A DNA stretch of 64,000 nt from Limnohabitans radicicola (GTDB taxonomy: Bacteria > Pseudomonadota > Gammaproteobacteria > Burkholderiales > Burkholderiaceae_C). Where the stretch lies: positions 1 through 64,000 of the forward strand of contig NZ_JACYFT010000002.1 of the NCBI RefSeq assembly GCF_014837235.1, read 5' to 3'. Made by a program: the position numbers and the translations under genes. Each line of letters opens with the position of its first letter. The stretch's first letter is position 1. Of this stretch, positions 55,333 to 64,000 are shown one piece after another. The notes under the pieces are model-generated. The model was given only the letters and a program-made list of their open reading frames with translations, had not been told where the DNA came from and did not search any database.

Positions 55333-55692
55333 TCAGGGGTTGGCAGCGATGTGGCGGTCGACTTCGGCTTGCAGCTCAGCCAGTTTGGGCGCCAGCTGGG
55401 CGTAGGCCGCTTGAACTTCTGTGGCGCTGCCGTGTTTGCTCAGGGCTTCGACGCTCACCACTTCTGTCACCAGTGCCTCGGTGCAAAACACCGGGGTGAA
55501 GCCCTTGAGTTGGTGCAGCCATTCATTGGCGCCCTTCACATCGCTGGCGGCCAGGCACTGTTCAATGCGCGGCAAGTCATCGCTCAGGCTTTGGCGCAGG
55601 GTTTGCATCAGGGTCATGACGCCTGTCTCGTCCCCGATGTATTCCATCGCCCGGGAGATCGACAAAAACTGGAAGTCGGGACTGGTGTTCAT
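55333..55692 (-). CDS. Free-standing histidine phosphotransfer (Hpt) protein
   Basis: A 119-aa four-helix protein with phospho-acceptor His60 in WLHQLKGFTPVF. No kinase or receiver domain is attached and no two-component gene adjoins it. Hybrid kinases such as the two at 8950-14907 need an Hpt step to pass phosphate on, so this could be their shared relay, though it is over 40 kb away (inference). Confidence 0.78.
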   Translation of the reverse strand: MNTSPDFQFLSISRAMEYIGDETGVMTLMQTLRQSLSDDLPRIEQCLAASDVKGANEWLHQLKGFTPVFCTEALVTEVVSVEALSKHGSATEVQAAYAQLAPKLAELQAEVDRHIAANP

Positions 55693-55736
55693 GGCATTTA
55701 ATTAATTATTAAGATTTCATTTTTGAATGTCTTATT

Positions 55737-56621
55737 TTAATCAAGCAAACGGGCCAAACCGCCTTCGGGCTCAAAACGACCGTCTGTGAATCGCAGTCGG
55801 CTTGGACCGGGGAATGCGCGCTCGGACACCGGGTGCCGCTCATCGCCGGGGTAGCAGATGACGCGCGTGCCCTCGTCGTCAAACGGCTCGGGCTGCACCA
55901 CGGGCGGCTTGCGCTGCATGGCCTCGGCCAGCACGCTGTGCGCATTGGCGTGTTGCTTGAGGTGCACCAGGCTCATGATCTGCGGCGGGGCCAGTTCGAT
56001 CTCGCCCGCCACGTAGCGGCCCAGCGCCGCCGCAGGGCTGATCCAGATGCTGTCGGTGGTCTCGTGGTTGTCGTGCTGGGCGATCTGGTCTTCGGGCACG
56101 TGGCTCACAAAAAAGCGGGTGTCAAAACGTTTGTTGGTGACCGAGGCCTGGCGCGGTGTGATCCAGCGCGACCAGGGCACCAGGGCTTCGGCCTGCACCT
56201 GCAGGGCCAGGCTTTGCAGGGCCGCGCCCCAGCTTTGACCCTGGGCCAGGGCTTGCTGCAAGGCGCTGACGTGCGCTGCGTCAGCCCCTGCAGCCGACTG
56301 GCACAGCAGCACGCCAGACTCTTCAAACGCTTCGCGAATGGCCGCCATGAAGAGCGCCGCTGCCCGCTCGGGGGCCAGCTCGGGCTCGTTCAAGCGCTGC
56401 TGCAGCTGCACCGGGCTTTGACTGAGTCGCGCGATCAGCTGGGGGTGGTGGTCGTCAGCGTCGAGCTTGCCGCCGGGGAACACATAAGCGCCGCCCAGCA
56501 CATTGGACGCCTGGTGCCTGCGCATCAGCAGCACCTGCAGACCTTCGGCGCTGTCACGCAGCAGGATCACGGTGGCTGCATCGAGCGGCGGGGTGGTGAT
56601 GATTTCTGTGTTGAGTTCCAT
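55737..56621 (-). CDS. Nudix hydrolase, NUDT19/acyl-CoA diphosphatase-like
   Basis: A 294-aa hydrolase. The Nudix box is split by an insert: VFPGGKLDADD is followed about 50 residues later by AAIREAFEESGVLL, the arrangement of NUDT7/NUDT19-type acyl-CoA diphosphatases. The metal-binding Glu residues in REAFEESG are intact. It would cleave CoA or acyl-CoA into phosphopantetheine and ADP (inference). It lies 44 bp upstream of the Hpt gene on the same strand and is divergent from an SDR gene. Confidence 0.82.
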   Translation of the reverse strand: MELNTEIITTPPLDAATVILLRDSAEGLQVLLMRRHQASNVLGGAYVFPGGKLDADDHHPQLIARLSQSPVQLQQRLNEPELAPERAAALFMAAIREAFEESGVLLCQSAAGADAAHVSALQQALAQGQSWGAALQSLALQVQAEALVPWSRWITPRQASVTNKRFDTRFFVSHVPEDQIAQHDNHETTDSIWISPAAALGRYVAGEIELAPPQIMSLVHLKQHANAHSVLAEAMQRKPPVVQPEPFDDEGTRVICYPGDERHPVSERAFPGPSRLRFTDGRFEPEGGLARLLD

Positions 56622-56783
56622 GGGCTGAGGTCAGTGCGCAATTGAGTGGGGGCCGCTGTCAAGCGGGCTACAGCACGGAGTATGCGGCTCCAGTAGAGTA
56701 GAACACTGACAACAGGCCGTTGGCGTGTCAAGGACATGACAGCGGCAGCCATTCGCAGCTTTCAACCCACAAGGAAAAATCCC

Positions 56784-57695
56784 ATGAGCATCGAATTCAA
56801 AGGCCGCGTGGCCATTGTGACCGGCGCAGGCGGCGGTCTGGGTAAACAGCACGCCTTGGCGCTGGCCGCGCGTGGCGCCAAGGTGGTCGTCAACGACCTG
56901 GGCGGCGACGTGCATGGCGTGGGTGGCTCGGTGTCGGCGGCGCAGGCCGTGGTCGACGAGATCCGCGCTGCGGGTGGCGAAGCGATTGCCAACGGCGCGT
57001 CTGTCACCGACTTTGAAGCCGTGCAAAACATGGTCAAGCAGGCGATGGAGGCCTGGGGCCGGGTGGACATCCTGGTCAACAACGCGGGCATCCTGCGTGA
57101 CAAGAGTTTCGCCAAGATGGAGCTGGCCGACTTCAAGCTGGTGATGGACGTGCACGTCATGGGCGCGGTGCATTGCACCAAGGCCGTCTGGCCCATCATG
57201 CAGGCGCAAAACTATGGCCGTGTGGTCATGACCACCTCGTCAAGCGGCCTCTATGGCAACTTTGGCCAAGCCAACTATGGCGCGGCCAAGATGGCGCTGG
57301 CGGGCCTCATGCAAACCCTGTCGATCGAAGGCGAGAAGCACAACATCCGCGTCAACGCGCTGGCCCCCACCGCCGCCACCCGCATGACCGAAGGCCTGAT
57401 GCCCGAGCAGGTGCTCAAGGCCCTGGAGCCCAGTGCCGTGGTGCCCGCGATGCTGGTCATGGCCAGCGAGGATGCGCCCAACCGCACCATCCTGTGCGCA
57501 GGCGCAGGCGGCTTTGAGGCGGCGCAGATCACCTTGACCCAGGGCGTGTACCTGGGCGTGGGCCCCGACACTCCTGAGCGCCTGGCCGCAGCGCTGGCGC
57601 AGGTGACCGACCTGACGAGCGCTCTGGTGCCCAAGGCGGGTTCCGAGCAGGGCGCGCTGGAAGTGGGCAAGGCCATGAAGGCGCATGGGGCTTGA
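56784..57695 (+). CDS. SDR oxidoreductase of the 3-hydroxyacyl-CoA dehydrogenase type
   Basis: A 303-aa SDR resembling the N-terminal domain of peroxisomal multifunctional enzyme 2. It shows VTGAGGGLGKQHALALAARG, then VVNDLGGD (NAD-type Asp), VNNAGILRDKSF and catalytic YGAAKMAL. The likely reaction is oxidation of 3-hydroxyacyl-CoA with NAD. AAGGA precedes the ATG at 56784; the longer frame is upstream noise. A palindrome at 57696-57719 (CGGTCTGT/ACAGACCG) follows the stop. Confidence 0.87.
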   Translation: MSIEFKGRVAIVTGAGGGLGKQHALALAARGAKVVVNDLGGDVHGVGGSVSAAQAVVDEIRAAGGEAIANGASVTDFEAVQNMVKQAMEAWGRVDILVNNAGILRDKSFAKMELADFKLVMDVHVMGAVHCTKAVWPIMQAQNYGRVVMTTSSSGLYGNFGQANYGAAKMALAGLMQTLSIEGEKHNIRVNALAPTAATRMTEGLMPEQVLKALEPSAVVPAMLVMASEDAPNRTILCAGAGGFEAAQITLTQGVYLGVGPDTPERLAAALAQVTDLTSALVPKAGSEQGALEVGKAMKAHGA

Positions 57696-57806
57696 CGGTC
57701 TGTGTTGAAGAACAGACCGAGACGGTAATCTTTATGTGACGCACCCTTTGTGCGGCGGATTGGTACGGGCAGCCTGCTGCACGCGCCGCGAGCCATACAG
57801 TCAAGC

Positions 57807-58664
57807 TCAAGGGTTGCAGTGATCGCACCGCGCGGGATCAGCCAGTGCCTTCGTGTGGATGGCGCGTTCTTCTTGCATCTTGCAGATTTGACAATGCCAA
57901 ACTTCACTGATGGGTAAGCGTGTCTTGCGACCGCAAACCCTGCAGCGCAGCCCAGGTATTCGCCGATCGACCCAAAATCCAGGGGCATCGCATGCCGGGC
58001 ACAACGACTGTAATTTTTGAATGAGATCAGAGGCTGCGTTACGGATGATGTTTTGTCTGGTGGGGTTACAAAACGCGCGAAGGTCATTTTCGACATACAC
58101 CAGCCCGTTGTTCGATTGGCTCCTGCAACGCTCAAACGCCTCCATCAGCGAAGGCACATTGTGGATACCTTTGATAATTGCGGGGTGATCTTCATGCGAG
58201 GGCCGCATCGTCAGGCGGTGCTCGGGAAATTTGGCCTCCAGTGCAAAAAGCTCCAGCTCTTGAAGCGACTGGATGGGTTTTTGCAAGCTCTGGGCGTGAC
58301 CATGTGCCCAGCCTGTGATTTCGAGGTCTTGCTTTTGATCTATCCAGAGCAAGACCTCGGTGTTCCACGGTACAAAGCCACCCACGGGGTCTGGGCCGAA
58401 TGAGCCTTCACTGGCAATCCCTATGCTCGAACCCGTCAAGGCCATGCCTATTCTGGCTTTTTCGCGTGCAGCATCCATTTGTGAGCCCGGCCTGGCCAGT
58501 TCGTGGGTGAAAGTGCCCAGCTTGTCCGTATCGTAGCCCTCGGTATGCAGGATTCGGCAGCCCAGGGCGGCTTCGATGGGCGGACCCACCAGGTGTTGTT
58601 TACCGTGTTGCGTCAGGAAGGCCACGTCGCAGCCTTGCCAATGCATTTTTTTGTGGACTGTCAT
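57807..58664 (-). CDS. DUF6671-family protein with C-terminal zinc ribbons
   Basis: A 285-aa protein of unknown function. The N-terminal 180 residues match the DUF6671 pattern as I recall it: a start with AFLTQHGKQHLV, DTDKLGTFTHELARPGSQ, and MALTGSSIGIASEGSFGPDP. The C-terminal third has several CxxC pairs (CPACD, CRVCG, CQICK, CDHC), suggesting two zinc ribbons. The ATG at 58664 was preferred because GAGG stands before it; ATG 58715 is possible. It has no operon partner. Confidence 0.7.
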   Translation of the reverse strand: MTVHKKMHWQGCDVAFLTQHGKQHLVGPPIEAALGCRILHTEGYDTDKLGTFTHELARPGSQMDAAREKARIGMALTGSSIGIASEGSFGPDPVGGFVPWNTEVLLWIDQKQDLEITGWAHGHAQSLQKPIQSLQELELFALEAKFPEHRLTMRPSHEDHPAIIKGIHNVPSLMEAFERCRSQSNNGLVYVENDLRAFCNPTRQNIIRNAASDLIQKLQSLCPACDAPGFWVDRRIPGLRCRVCGRKTRLPISEVWHCQICKMQEERAIHTKALADPARCDHCNP

Positions 58665-59164
58665 CTCAGCCTCGGAGCACATGGCGTCCGCCGGAGAAAA
58701 GCGGCATGCCGCCATGGGTTAGGGAGGCAAAAATCATTGCTCCCAAATGGGGACAGCGTGCGAACAGAGATTGCATGAGTGTTCTCCAAGATCGCATGCT
58801 AAGAATTCTTCGTCAGTTTGTAAAATCGATAAATGAATAAAAAGACATAGATAAAGATCTATGAAAACTAGGCGATACCCAGACAGATTCACTGCGGTTT
58901 TCCCTGCATGTCATGCCGTCCCGATGCGCTCTTGGATGGTCAAACTCCGTGCCGCCAGGTACTGCTACCCTGCAGTGGACGATTCTTTTGGTTTTCGAGA
59001 ACACCGCTTCAATCTCGACCAGTTCAGCAAGTTCTTCGGGAAAGTTGGGTCGAATCACGCGGTCGAGCACAAACTGCTCCTTGGGGCCATTCAGGTCGCA
59101 ACTGCCCAATTGCTCGGAGGCAGTTTTTGTTAGGTCAGGGGCTTGGTGGAGGTGTCACTGGATC
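58665..59164. other. Intergenic region of 500 bp, no supported gene
   Basis: Overlapping frames of about 90-98 codons run on both strands (58861-59133 plus, 58813-59109 minus) without recognisable motifs or good ribosome sites. The segment around 58800-58860 is AT-rich. It may be a relic of a lost gene. Confidence 0.4.
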
Positions 59165-60310
59165 CTATTTTTTGACTTCAAGCGCCACCGCCTCGGCCAA
59201 CTCAATCACCGCCATCGCGTAGTAGCTGCTCCAGTTGTAGCGGGTGATGGCGTAGAAATTTTCGGTGCCCGCCACGTAGCTGGGGGCATCCAGGCCGTTG
59301 CGCAATTCGATCAAGGCCAAGGGGCCCGTGTGCTGCAGTGCTGGGCCATCGAGTTGCGCGCCTTTGGCCGTGAAGCTGCTGACGCTGAAGGTTGGCAGGA
59401 TGTCGGGGGCCAGCAGGGCGTCCATGTCGGTCTGGCCAGGTGCCAGTCGCACCGGGTAGTGGGTGGGCATGCCCGGCTGCCATTGGAACGATTTGAAGTA
59501 ATTGGCCACCGAGCCGATGGCGTCGGTCGGGCTGCCAAACAGGTCGATGCGGCCATCACCGTCAAAGTCCACCGCGTAGCGGGCCCAGCTGGAGGGCATG
59601 AACTGGGGCAGGCCCATGGCTCCGGCATAGCTGCCTTTGATGCTTTGCGGGTCCGCGCCGCTGCGCGAGGTGAGCAGCAAAAACTGCTCCAGCTCGGAGC
59701 GGAAAAATGCCTGTCGCTCGGCCGCACGTGGGTGGGCCGCTGGAAAGTCAAAAGCCAAGGTGGCCAGCGCGTCCAGGATGCGGAAATTGCCCGTGTTCTG
59801 GCCGTACAGGGTTTCGACGCCGATGATGCCCACCACGATGGATGCGGGCACGCCGTATTCGCGCTCGGCACGCTCCAGCGCCGCTTGGTGGGCTTTCCAG
59901 AACCGGGCACCTGCCTGGATGCGTTGGCTTTCGATGAAACGGGCCCGGTAGGCCGCCCAGTTTTTGGCGATGGGGGTCGCAGGTGGCAGCACGAGTTTTT
60001 CGATCACGGCAATGCGCTGGGCCTGAGTGATCTGTTTTTGCAGCCAGGCCTCGGGCAGGTCGAGCCGATTGGCCGCGTCTTGTGCCCAGAGTTTGGCGTC
60101 TTCGCGCGCGCCGTAAGACGTTCCGGTGGGCGATGCTTTGTCGCCCTTGCAGACTTTGGCTTTGGGCTTGGGGTGTGCATTGCTGTGGGCACTGCCGTGT
60201 CTTTTGTGAGCGGTGCTGGCGGCTTGGGCTGTGGCGGCCAACAGCAGGCTACTCGCCAGCAGGGCGCTGGCGTAAGTCAAAAGTGAAAGCAAGAGGGGTG
60301 AGCGGCGCAT
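59165..60310 (-). CDS. mltB: Lytic murein transglycosylase B
   Basis: A 381-aa cell wall enzyme cutting peptidoglycan with 1,6-anhydro product. The signal peptide (about 1-31) has no lipobox Cys, so it is soluble or differently anchored. The catalytic Glu is in GIIGVETLYGQNTG, and MGLPQFMPSSW, DFDGDGRIDLF and NYFKSFQW are further SLT-B family marks. ATG 60310 is used; the frame can extend five codons to a TTG. Confidence 0.9.
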   Translation of the reverse strand: MRRSPLLLSLLTYASALLASSLLLAATAQAASTAHKRHGSAHSNAHPKPKAKVCKGDKASPTGTSYGAREDAKLWAQDAANRLDLPEAWLQKQITQAQRIAVIEKLVLPPATPIAKNWAAYRARFIESQRIQAGARFWKAHQAALERAEREYGVPASIVVGIIGVETLYGQNTGNFRILDALATLAFDFPAAHPRAAERQAFFRSELEQFLLLTSRSGADPQSIKGSYAGAMGLPQFMPSSWARYAVDFDGDGRIDLFGSPTDAIGSVANYFKSFQWQPGMPTHYPVRLAPGQTDMDALLAPDILPTFSVSSFTAKGAQLDGPALQHTGPLALIELRNGLDAPSYVAGTENFYAITRYNWSSYYAMAVIELAEAVALEVKK

Positions 60311-60450
60311 GGGGAGTCTGGGCAAAGAGGCTTTCAGTTTAAGCTGTGAATGTTTGATTCAGATCCAAAGGGCACATGACGGGACGTGATAAGCTGAAAA
60401 GCATCTTCCAGGGCTGGTGGCCTTGGGGGGCTGAAAAGGAAAACACCCGC

Positions 60451-61404
60451 ATGGGCGCGACAGGTTATTTCTCCCACCCCGATTGCCGCAAACACGAGAT
60501 GGGCCCGGGCCACCCCGAATGTCCTGAGCGGCTGGGTGCCATCGAGGACCGTCTGTTGATCAGTGGTCTGGACATGGCGCTCACCCGCCGCGAGGCTGCA
60601 CCGGCCTCGCTGGCAGACATCGAGCTGGCGCACGGCCGCATGCATGTGGCCTCGTTGCGTGGCCTCAACGACATGCTGCGCGAAGACATGGCCGCAGGCG
60701 GCCCCACCCACACCGCACTGGACACCGACACCTCGATCAACGCCTACACCTGGGACGCGGCTTTGCGCTCGGCAGGTGCAGCGATCGAAGCGACCGATGC
60801 GGTGATTGCTGGAGAGCTTGAAAACGCGTTCTGCGCCACCCGGCCGCCAGGCCACCATGCCTGCCGCGACAAGGCCATGGGGTTTTGTTTTTTCAACAAC
60901 GTGGCGATTGCGGCCAAGTACGCGGTGGAGCGCCATGGCATGAAGCGCGTGGCCATCGTGGACTTTGACGTGCACCACGGCAATGGCACCGAAGACATTG
61001 TGGCGGGTGACGAGCGCATCCTGATGGTGAGTTTTTTTCAGCACCCGTTCTACCCGGAAGGGGGCTCGCAGTCGACGGCGAGCAACCTGGTGAACCTGCC
61101 CGTGCCGGCCTACACCAAGGGCATGGACATCCGCGAGTTGATCGAGATGATGTGGATTCCGCGCCTGGAGGCGCACCAGCCCGAGATGATTTTCATCAGC
61201 GCTGGGTTTGATGCGCACCGCGAGGACGACATGGGTCAGCTGGGCCTGGTGGAGCAGGACTACGCCTGGATCACCATGCGCATCAAGGACATCGCCAAGC
61301 GCCATGCGCAAGGCCGCATCGTGAGCTGTCTGGAGGGCGGCTACAGCCTGAGTGCCTTGGGTCGCAGTGTGGAAGCGCACTTGCGGGTGCTGGCCGACGT
61401 CTGA
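60451..61404 (+). CDS. Histone-deacetylase-family amidohydrolase
   Basis: A 317-aa zinc hydrolase of the class II HDAC/acetylpolyamine amidohydrolase group. The HH pair is in ATRPPGHHA, metal ligands in DFDVHHGNGT and SAGFDAH, and the late Gly-Gly-Tyr in LEGGYSL. It probably deacetylates polyamines or other small amides in bacteria. The ATG at 60451 lies 11 nt after AAGGA; upstream codons of the frame are not needed for the fold. The ECH-like gene follows after 30 bp. Confidence 0.9.
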   Translation: MGATGYFSHPDCRKHEMGPGHPECPERLGAIEDRLLISGLDMALTRREAAPASLADIELAHGRMHVASLRGLNDMLREDMAAGGPTHTALDTDTSINAYTWDAALRSAGAAIEATDAVIAGELENAFCATRPPGHHACRDKAMGFCFFNNVAIAAKYAVERHGMKRVAIVDFDVHHGNGTEDIVAGDERILMVSFFQHPFYPEGGSQSTASNLVNLPVPAYTKGMDIRELIEMMWIPRLEAHQPEMIFISAGFDAHREDDMGQLGLVEQDYAWITMRIKDIAKRHAQGRIVSCLEGGYSLSALGRSVEAHLRVLADV

Positions 61405-61434
61405 GGCGGCCTGCTTTGCGCCACAATGGGCGCC

Positions 61435-62238
61435 ATGACTTCTACCGACATTCAAACGCTCGCTTCGGGCGAGTTGCTGCACACGCGCGATGCCCGTGGC
61501 GTGCACTGGTTGACGCTCAATGACCCCACCAGCTTCAACACCCTGGGGGAATCCATGCTGGCGGCGCTGCAAGCGGCGCTCGATCGGGTGGCCCGCGACG
61601 AGGACGCCCGCGCCGTGGTGCTGGGGGCCCATGGCAAGGCGTTTTGCGCCGGTCACAACCTGAAAGAAATGCGCGCCCGGCCCGAGCTGGCGTATTACCA
61701 AAAGCTGTTCGCGCAGTGCACCCGGATGATGATGGCGATCCGTCACCTGCCTGTGCCCGTCATTGCACGGGTGCAGGGCGTGGCCACGGCGGCGGGTTGT
61801 CAGCTGGTGGCGCAATGCGATCTGGCGGTGTCGGTCGATACGGCCCGCTTTGGTGTCAACGGCATCGATGTGGGGCTGTTTTGCGCCACGCCCAGCGTGC
61901 CCTTGTCGCGCAACATGCAGCCCAAGCAGGCCATGGAGATGCTGCTCACAGGCGGCTTCATCGACGCCGCCGAAGCCCAGCGGCGCGGTTTGGTGAACCG
62001 CGTGGTGGCCGCCGATGCACTTGACGCTCAGGTGCAGCAGCTGGTGGACGCGATTGTGGCCAAGCCCAGGGTGGCCGTGCAGATGGGCAAGCAATTGTTT
62101 TACCAGCAGGCCGAGATGGGCATCGAGGCCGCTTACCAACTGGCCGGACAGACCATGGCCTGCAACATGGTGCACGAGGTGGCGCAAGAAGGTGTGCAGG
62201 CCTTCATCGATAAAAGGAACCCGTCATGGCGTCTTTGA
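61435..62238 (+). CDS. Crotonase-fold protein, ECHDC3-like
   Basis: A 267-aa enoyl-CoA hydratase/isomerase family protein. The oxyanion hole regions are FCAGHNLKEM and VATAAGCQL. The two catalytic Glu positions of true hydratases are replaced (CQL, and NGIDVG instead of PEITLG). The block GLFCATPSVPLSR is that of ECHDC3-type proteins, whose reaction is not settled. A start nine bases earlier is equally possible. The end overlaps the MscS gene by 13 bp. Confidence 0.82.
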   Translation: MTSTDIQTLASGELLHTRDARGVHWLTLNDPTSFNTLGESMLAALQAALDRVARDEDARAVVLGAHGKAFCAGHNLKEMRARPELAYYQKLFAQCTRMMMAIRHLPVPVIARVQGVATAAGCQLVAQCDLAVSVDTARFGVNGIDVGLFCATPSVPLSRNMQPKQAMEMLLTGGFIDAAEAQRRGLVNRVVAADALDAQVQQLVDAIVAKPRVAVQMGKQLFYQQAEMGIEAAYQLAGQTMACNMVHEVAQEGVQAFIDKRNPSWRL

Positions 62239-63506
62239 ATGGGCACGCGGTGCAGATCGCCGATCCTTTGGCTTGGCTCGATTCATTGGCGCGTGCCGAG
62301 TCCCTGCAGGTGTTGGGCGCGTTTGCCGCCAGCGTGGTTTTGGCTGCACTGGCCGTCTGGCTGTTGCGCAAGGCCCTGAAGGGTCATGAGTTGTCGGTGC
62401 TCCTGGGCAAGCGTTTGTTTGACGGGGTGCTGTTCCCAACACTCTTGCTGGGGTTGACCTTTGTCGCCCGAACGCTGTTGACCGGTGACCATCCGCTGGC
62501 GCTGTTTGGCATTTTGTTGCCTGTGTGCATTTCTCTGGCCCTCATCCGTTTGGGTGTCAAGGTGTTGCAGGTGGCGTTCGGGGAGGCGCCGTTCGTGCGG
62601 GTGCTGGAGCGCACGATTTCCTGGGTCGCCTGGTTTGCTGTGGTGCTGTGGGTCACGGGCATTCTGCCCTTGATCCTGGAGGAGCTGGACCAGATCCAAT
62701 GGAAGGTGGGGGCCTCCACGCTGTCGGTGCGCACTTTGCTGGAAGGGGCGTTGACAGCAGGAGCGGTGCTGATTTTCACGCTGTGGGTGTCGGCCGCGCT
62801 GGAGTCGCGGCTGCTGCGCTCGGCCACAGGCAGTGATTTGTCGCTGCGCAAGGTGATCAGCAACACGGTGCGGGCCTTGCTGATGTTCGTGGGCGTATTG
62901 TTGGCGCTGTCGTCTGTGGGCATCGATTTGACTGCCTTGTCGGTGCTGGGCGGTGCGGTGGGCGTGGGCATTGGTTTTGGCCTGCAAAAACTCGCCGCCA
63001 ATTACGTCAGCGGTTTCGTCATCTTGGCCGAACGCAGCATGCGCATTGGCGACATGGTGCGCGTCGATGGGTTCGAGGGCCGCATCACCGACATCAAGGC
63101 GCGCTACACCGTGATCCGCGCTTTGTCGGGGCGTGAGTCCATCGTGCCCAACGAGATGCTGATCACCAGCCGGGTCGAAAACCTGTCGCTCGCCGACCCC
63201 AAGGTGGCGCAGACGACGCAGGTGGCAGTGGCTTACAACAGCCCGGTGGATGAAGTGGTGCAGCTGCTCGAAGCCGCCTGCAAGGCGCAGTCCCGTGTGC
63301 TGGCCGAGCCTGCACCCGCTGCGTGCCTGTCCAGTTTCGGTGCCGATGGTTTGGAGTTCACGGTGACGTACTGGATTGCCGATCCGGAGAACGGACCGCT
63401 CAAGCTCAAGTCGGACATCAACCGCGCGATCTTGCAGGCCCTGAAGGCGCAGCAGATCGAGATCCCGTTCCCGCAGCGGGTGGTGCACAGCGCGGCACAC
63501 ACCTGA
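62226..63506 (+). CDS. MscS-family mechanosensitive ion channel
   Basis: A 426-aa inner-membrane channel with about five hydrophobic helices before the pore. The pore helix region is GGAVGVGIGFGLQKLAANYVSG, given here only as landmark, followed by the beta domain with GDMVRVDGFEGRITDI and IVPNEMLITSRVEN. It opens under membrane tension to release solutes. The start overlaps the preceding crotonase gene. A strong terminator follows. Confidence 0.9.
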   Translation: MASLNGHAVQIADPLAWLDSLARAESLQVLGAFAASVVLAALAVWLLRKALKGHELSVLLGKRLFDGVLFPTLLLGLTFVARTLLTGDHPLALFGILLPVCISLALIRLGVKVLQVAFGEAPFVRVLERTISWVAWFAVVLWVTGILPLILEELDQIQWKVGASTLSVRTLLEGALTAGAVLIFTLWVSAALESRLLRSATGSDLSLRKVISNTVRALLMFVGVLLALSSVGIDLTALSVLGGAVGVGIGFGLQKLAANYVSGFVILAERSMRIGDMVRVDGFEGRITDIKARYTVIRALSGRESIVPNEMLITSRVENLSLADPKVAQTTQVAVAYNSPVDEVVQLLEAACKAQSRVLAEPAPAACLSSFGADGLEFTVTYWIADPENGPLKLKSDINRAILQALKAQQIEIPFPQRVVHSAAHT

Positions 63507-63522
63507 AGCGTGACGCACCAAA

Positions 63523-63553
63523 GAAAAACGGCACGCCAAGGCGTGCCGTTTTT
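63523..63553. terminator. Bidirectional rho-independent terminator
   Basis: ACGGCACGCC (63528-63537) and GGCGTGCCGT (63540-63549) form a near-perfect stem, flanked by an A-run on the left and a T-run on the right. It serves both the MscS gene and the convergent TRAP permease gene. Confidence 0.9.
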
Positions 63554-63571
63554 GTGAGGTTCTGGACGCGA

Positions 63572-64000
63572 TCAGTCCATCATCGAGGGCAGCCACAGGC
63601 TCAGGCCCGGGAACATCAGCAAGATGCCCAGCGTGATCACCAGCACCACCACCAGCGGCCACACGCCACGGAAGATGGTGCCCAGCCCCACCTTAGGCAG
63701 CAGGGTGTTGATCACGAACAGGTTCATGCCCACGGGCGGCGAAATCAGGCCGATCTGGATCACCATCACGATCAGCACACCGAACCACACGGGGTCAAAG
63801 CCAAGCTGGGTGACGATGGGGAAGAACAGCGGAATGGTCAGCAGCACCATGGTCAGCTCTTCCATCACAGTGCCCAGGATCACATAGATCAGCATCATGG
63901 CGCCCACGATCATCAGAGGGGACAGACCCAGGTGGGTGATCCACTCTTTCAGCTCCATCGGCATGCTGGTGAAGTTCACGAAGTTGGCAAACACCGTGGC
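63572..64000 (-). CDS. TRAP transporter large permease (DctM type), C-terminal part
   Basis: The frame is open to the right edge, so only the last 142 residues are seen. Helices and motifs such as GTVMEELTMVLLTIPLFFPI and ISPPVGMNLFVIN are those of the DctM/TRAP large subunit C-terminus, which forms the sodium-driven solute channel with a small permease and a periplasmic binding protein encoded outside the window. The substrate is unknown. A terminator follows the stop. Confidence 0.9.
   Translation of the reverse strand, partial: ATVFANFVNFTSMPMELKEWITHLGLSPLMIVGAMMLIYVILGTVMEELTMVLLTIPLFFPIVTQLGFDPVWFGVLIVMVIQIGLISPPVGMNLFVINTLLPKVGLGTIFRGVWPLVVVLVITLGILLMFPGLSLWLPSMMD

Noticed and set aside
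60334..62187. 617-codon minus-strand frame rich in His and Gln
   Set aside because: It covers two well-supported plus-strand genes (HDAC-like and crotonase) and has no motif of its own.

Overview
The window looks like chromosomal DNA of a betaproteobacterium of the order Burkholderiales, probably Comamonadaceae. The basis is the GC-rich codon use, a BktB-type beta-ketothiolase, PobA next to an IclR regulator, an RsaM-like protein in a lux cluster, and a TRAP permease. The species cannot be fixed from the sequence. No rRNA, tRNA or CRISPR array was seen.

Region by region. (1) 1-5574, minus strand: a very large repeat-rich surface adhesin that runs off the left edge, preceded by the 3' part of a second adhesin that has lost its start. 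(2) 5575-8637, minus strand: a compact cluster luxR - RsaM/DUF4902-like - luxI - tyrosine recombinase. The recombinase has an N-terminal Phd/StbD antitoxin-like segment, and its TGA stop is directly abutted, in the same frame, by the truncated adhesin. (3) 8950-14907: two hybrid sensor kinases flanking an HTH-receiver protein and a LuxR-type regulator with a degenerate receiver; the middle part is AT-rich. (4) 14908-16711: relics of mobile DNA, namely a decayed IS3-type orfA and two overlapping excisionase-like HTH genes. (5) 17170-40708: a complete chemosensory cluster without flagellar genes. It holds four methyl-accepting proteins with stacked HAMP units, a soluble Cache protein, a giant multi-PAS kinase, two single receivers, a receiver-adenylate cyclase fusion, a PAS protein split from its transducer, a triple-CheW protein, CheR, CheB, CheA, a small CheW-like protein, a PDE-like HD protein and two cNMP-binding-domain proteins. 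(6) 40955-64000: mostly metabolism and housekeeping: a secreted alpha/beta hydrolase, a Crp-like regulator, an MFS exporter, a CaiB-type CoA transferase, pobA with its IclR regulator and operator, a thiolase-SDR-pseudouridine synthase-cytochrome c operon, a GNAT acetyltransferase and a Dus enzyme, an orphan Hpt protein, a Nudix hydrolase, an SDR, a DUF6671 protein, MltB, a histone-deacetylase-like amidohydrolase, an ECHDC3-like crotonase, an MscS channel and the end of a TRAP permease.

Two circuits stand out. The first is a quorum-sensing module whose last gene is a DNA recombinase butted against a beheaded adhesin; this suggests density-controlled rearrangement of surface protein genes (inference). 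The second is a chemosensory array that encodes its own cAMP production, probable cAMP hydrolysis and probable cAMP effectors, so that signal perception could be converted into a cyclic-nucleotide output instead of, or besides, motor control (inference).
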